The position numbers were made by a program, and so were the translations under genes. Positions 5,192-5,576 of a DNA stretch of 5,576 nt are shown piece by piece (the first letter of the stretch is position 1; every line of letters starts with the position of its first letter). The notes beneath the pieces were generated by a model that had not been told where the DNA came from, made no database searches, and saw only the letters and a program-made list of their open reading frames with translations. Source of the DNA: an uncultured Lachnospiraceae bacterium (GTDB lineage: Bacteria; Bacillota; Clostridia; Lachnospirales; Lachnospiraceae); NCBI GenBank assembly GCA_900313435.1, contig OMRF01000043.1, forward strand, positions 1 to 5,576. Direction: 5' to 3'.

Positions 5192-5576
5192 CTATTTCAG
5201 CTTTGAGTAGCTCTTTTTGTAATTGTAATTTTCAAGAAGTGCCGTGAAAAGCGGAACGGACGCGCCTTTCTTTGTCTTTTCGACAACCATTGCACAGGCT
5301 GCGTTCTTGTCGAGCACCATGGCAAGGGCATCCGCCTCCTCCTTGTTTTCTCCCATACATATCGCGCCCCGGTCCTTTATGAAAACAGCCGGCCGCTTTG
5401 CAAGATGGCTGTCTATCCGCTTAAGCCCAGATCCCCGGGGAAGGAGGGGTATCCCGGGACCGCAGAGCTGCGCCATATCGTCAATATATGCCGGAAGTCC
5501 GTTCAGATTGGTTGCCGCATATTTAACAGCGGGGGTCTTTAAGAACGCAAAGACCTTTCCGTCCCTTTCCCGGTAG
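5192..5576 (-). CDS. Class II aldolase/adducin-like protein, 3' part, metal-site residues apparently missing
   Basis: The frame is open to the window edge (codons from 5575 down, stop TAG at 5192-5194), showing the last 127 residues; the ATG at 5476 is internal. The pattern is that of a class II aldolase/adducin domain C-terminal half: FAFLKTPAVKYAATNLNG where the family has its HTHSPYAT-type motif, then LPAYIDDMAQLCGPGIPL, then AVFIKDRGAICMGENKEEADALAM matching the xxLLxNHGxxxxGxxxxEAxxxA element. The three zinc-binding His of classical members (HxH and the His of NHG) correspond here to L12, T14 and R69 of the visible fragment. So it may be non-catalytic or use other chemistry. The hand alignment is reasonable but not computed; family assignment is moderate. 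It converges with the hydrolase gene and has a shared terminator. Confidence 0.65.
   Translation of the reverse strand, partial: YRERDGKVFAFLKTPAVKYAATNLNGLPAYIDDMAQLCGPGIPLLPRGSGLKRIDSHLAKRPAVFIKDRGAICMGENKEEADALAMVLDKNAACAMVVEKTKKGASVPLFTALLENYNYKKSYSKLK

Noticed and set aside
5244..5576. Plus-strand open frame of 110 codons at the window end.
   Set aside because: It lies opposite the aldolase-like frame, which has a recognisable pattern and a properly placed terminator; the plus frame has no SD or family features.

Overview
The window looks like a chromosomal core region of an anaerobic Bacillota (Firmicutes), most probably a Lachnospiraceae-like Clostridia. The reasons are the ATP-type PEP carboxykinase, the rpsF-ssb-rpsR cluster, strong AGGAGG-type ribosome binding sites, a PucR/CdaR-type regulator and overall protein character. 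This placement is an inference. No mobile element, CRISPR array, tRNA or rRNA gene is visible.

Layout. (1) 1-943: the 3' part of pckA, closed by a strong terminator hairpin at 967-998. (2) 1021-1803: a complete sirtuin (NAD-dependent protein deacylase), whose ribosome binding site lies 13 nt after the terminator T-run. (3) 1804-2002: an AT-rich inverted repeat, a good extended -10 promoter (1863-1891) with a dyad in its spacer, and a structured leader of about 100 nt before rpsF that is a candidate S6:S18-type ribosomal-protein leader. (4) 2003-3206: the operon rpsF (S6), ssb and rpsR (S18). The Shine-Dalgarno sequences of both ssb and rpsR lie in the 3' arm of short perfect inverted repeats. 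(5) 3223-3262: a terminator hairpin whose 3' arm also supplies the likely ribosome binding site of the next gene, a PucR/CdaR-like helix-turn-helix regulator (3260-4174). (6) 4175-4369: an intergenic stretch with a GC-rich hairpin lacking a T-run and an unassigned minus-strand ORF. (7) 4370-5134: a small alpha/beta hydrolase. (8) 5158-5190: a hairpin terminator serving the convergent pair. (9) 5192-5576: the 3' end of a minus-strand class II aldolase/adducin-like gene whose expected metal-binding histidines appear to be replaced.

How the genes work together. S6, SSB and S18 form a conserved cluster linking the ribosomal platform to replication and repair. S6 and S18 bind as a heterodimer to 16S rRNA, and the leader plus the internal SD hairpins give a plausible RNA-level control layer. 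PckA and the sirtuin both concern central metabolism, but a functional link is only suggested by adjacency. The regulator, hydrolase and aldolase-like gene show no clear shared pathway. Nothing here is clearly a new multi-gene system. The most interesting signals are the RNA structures of the rpsF operon and the metal-site-less aldolase-like protein.
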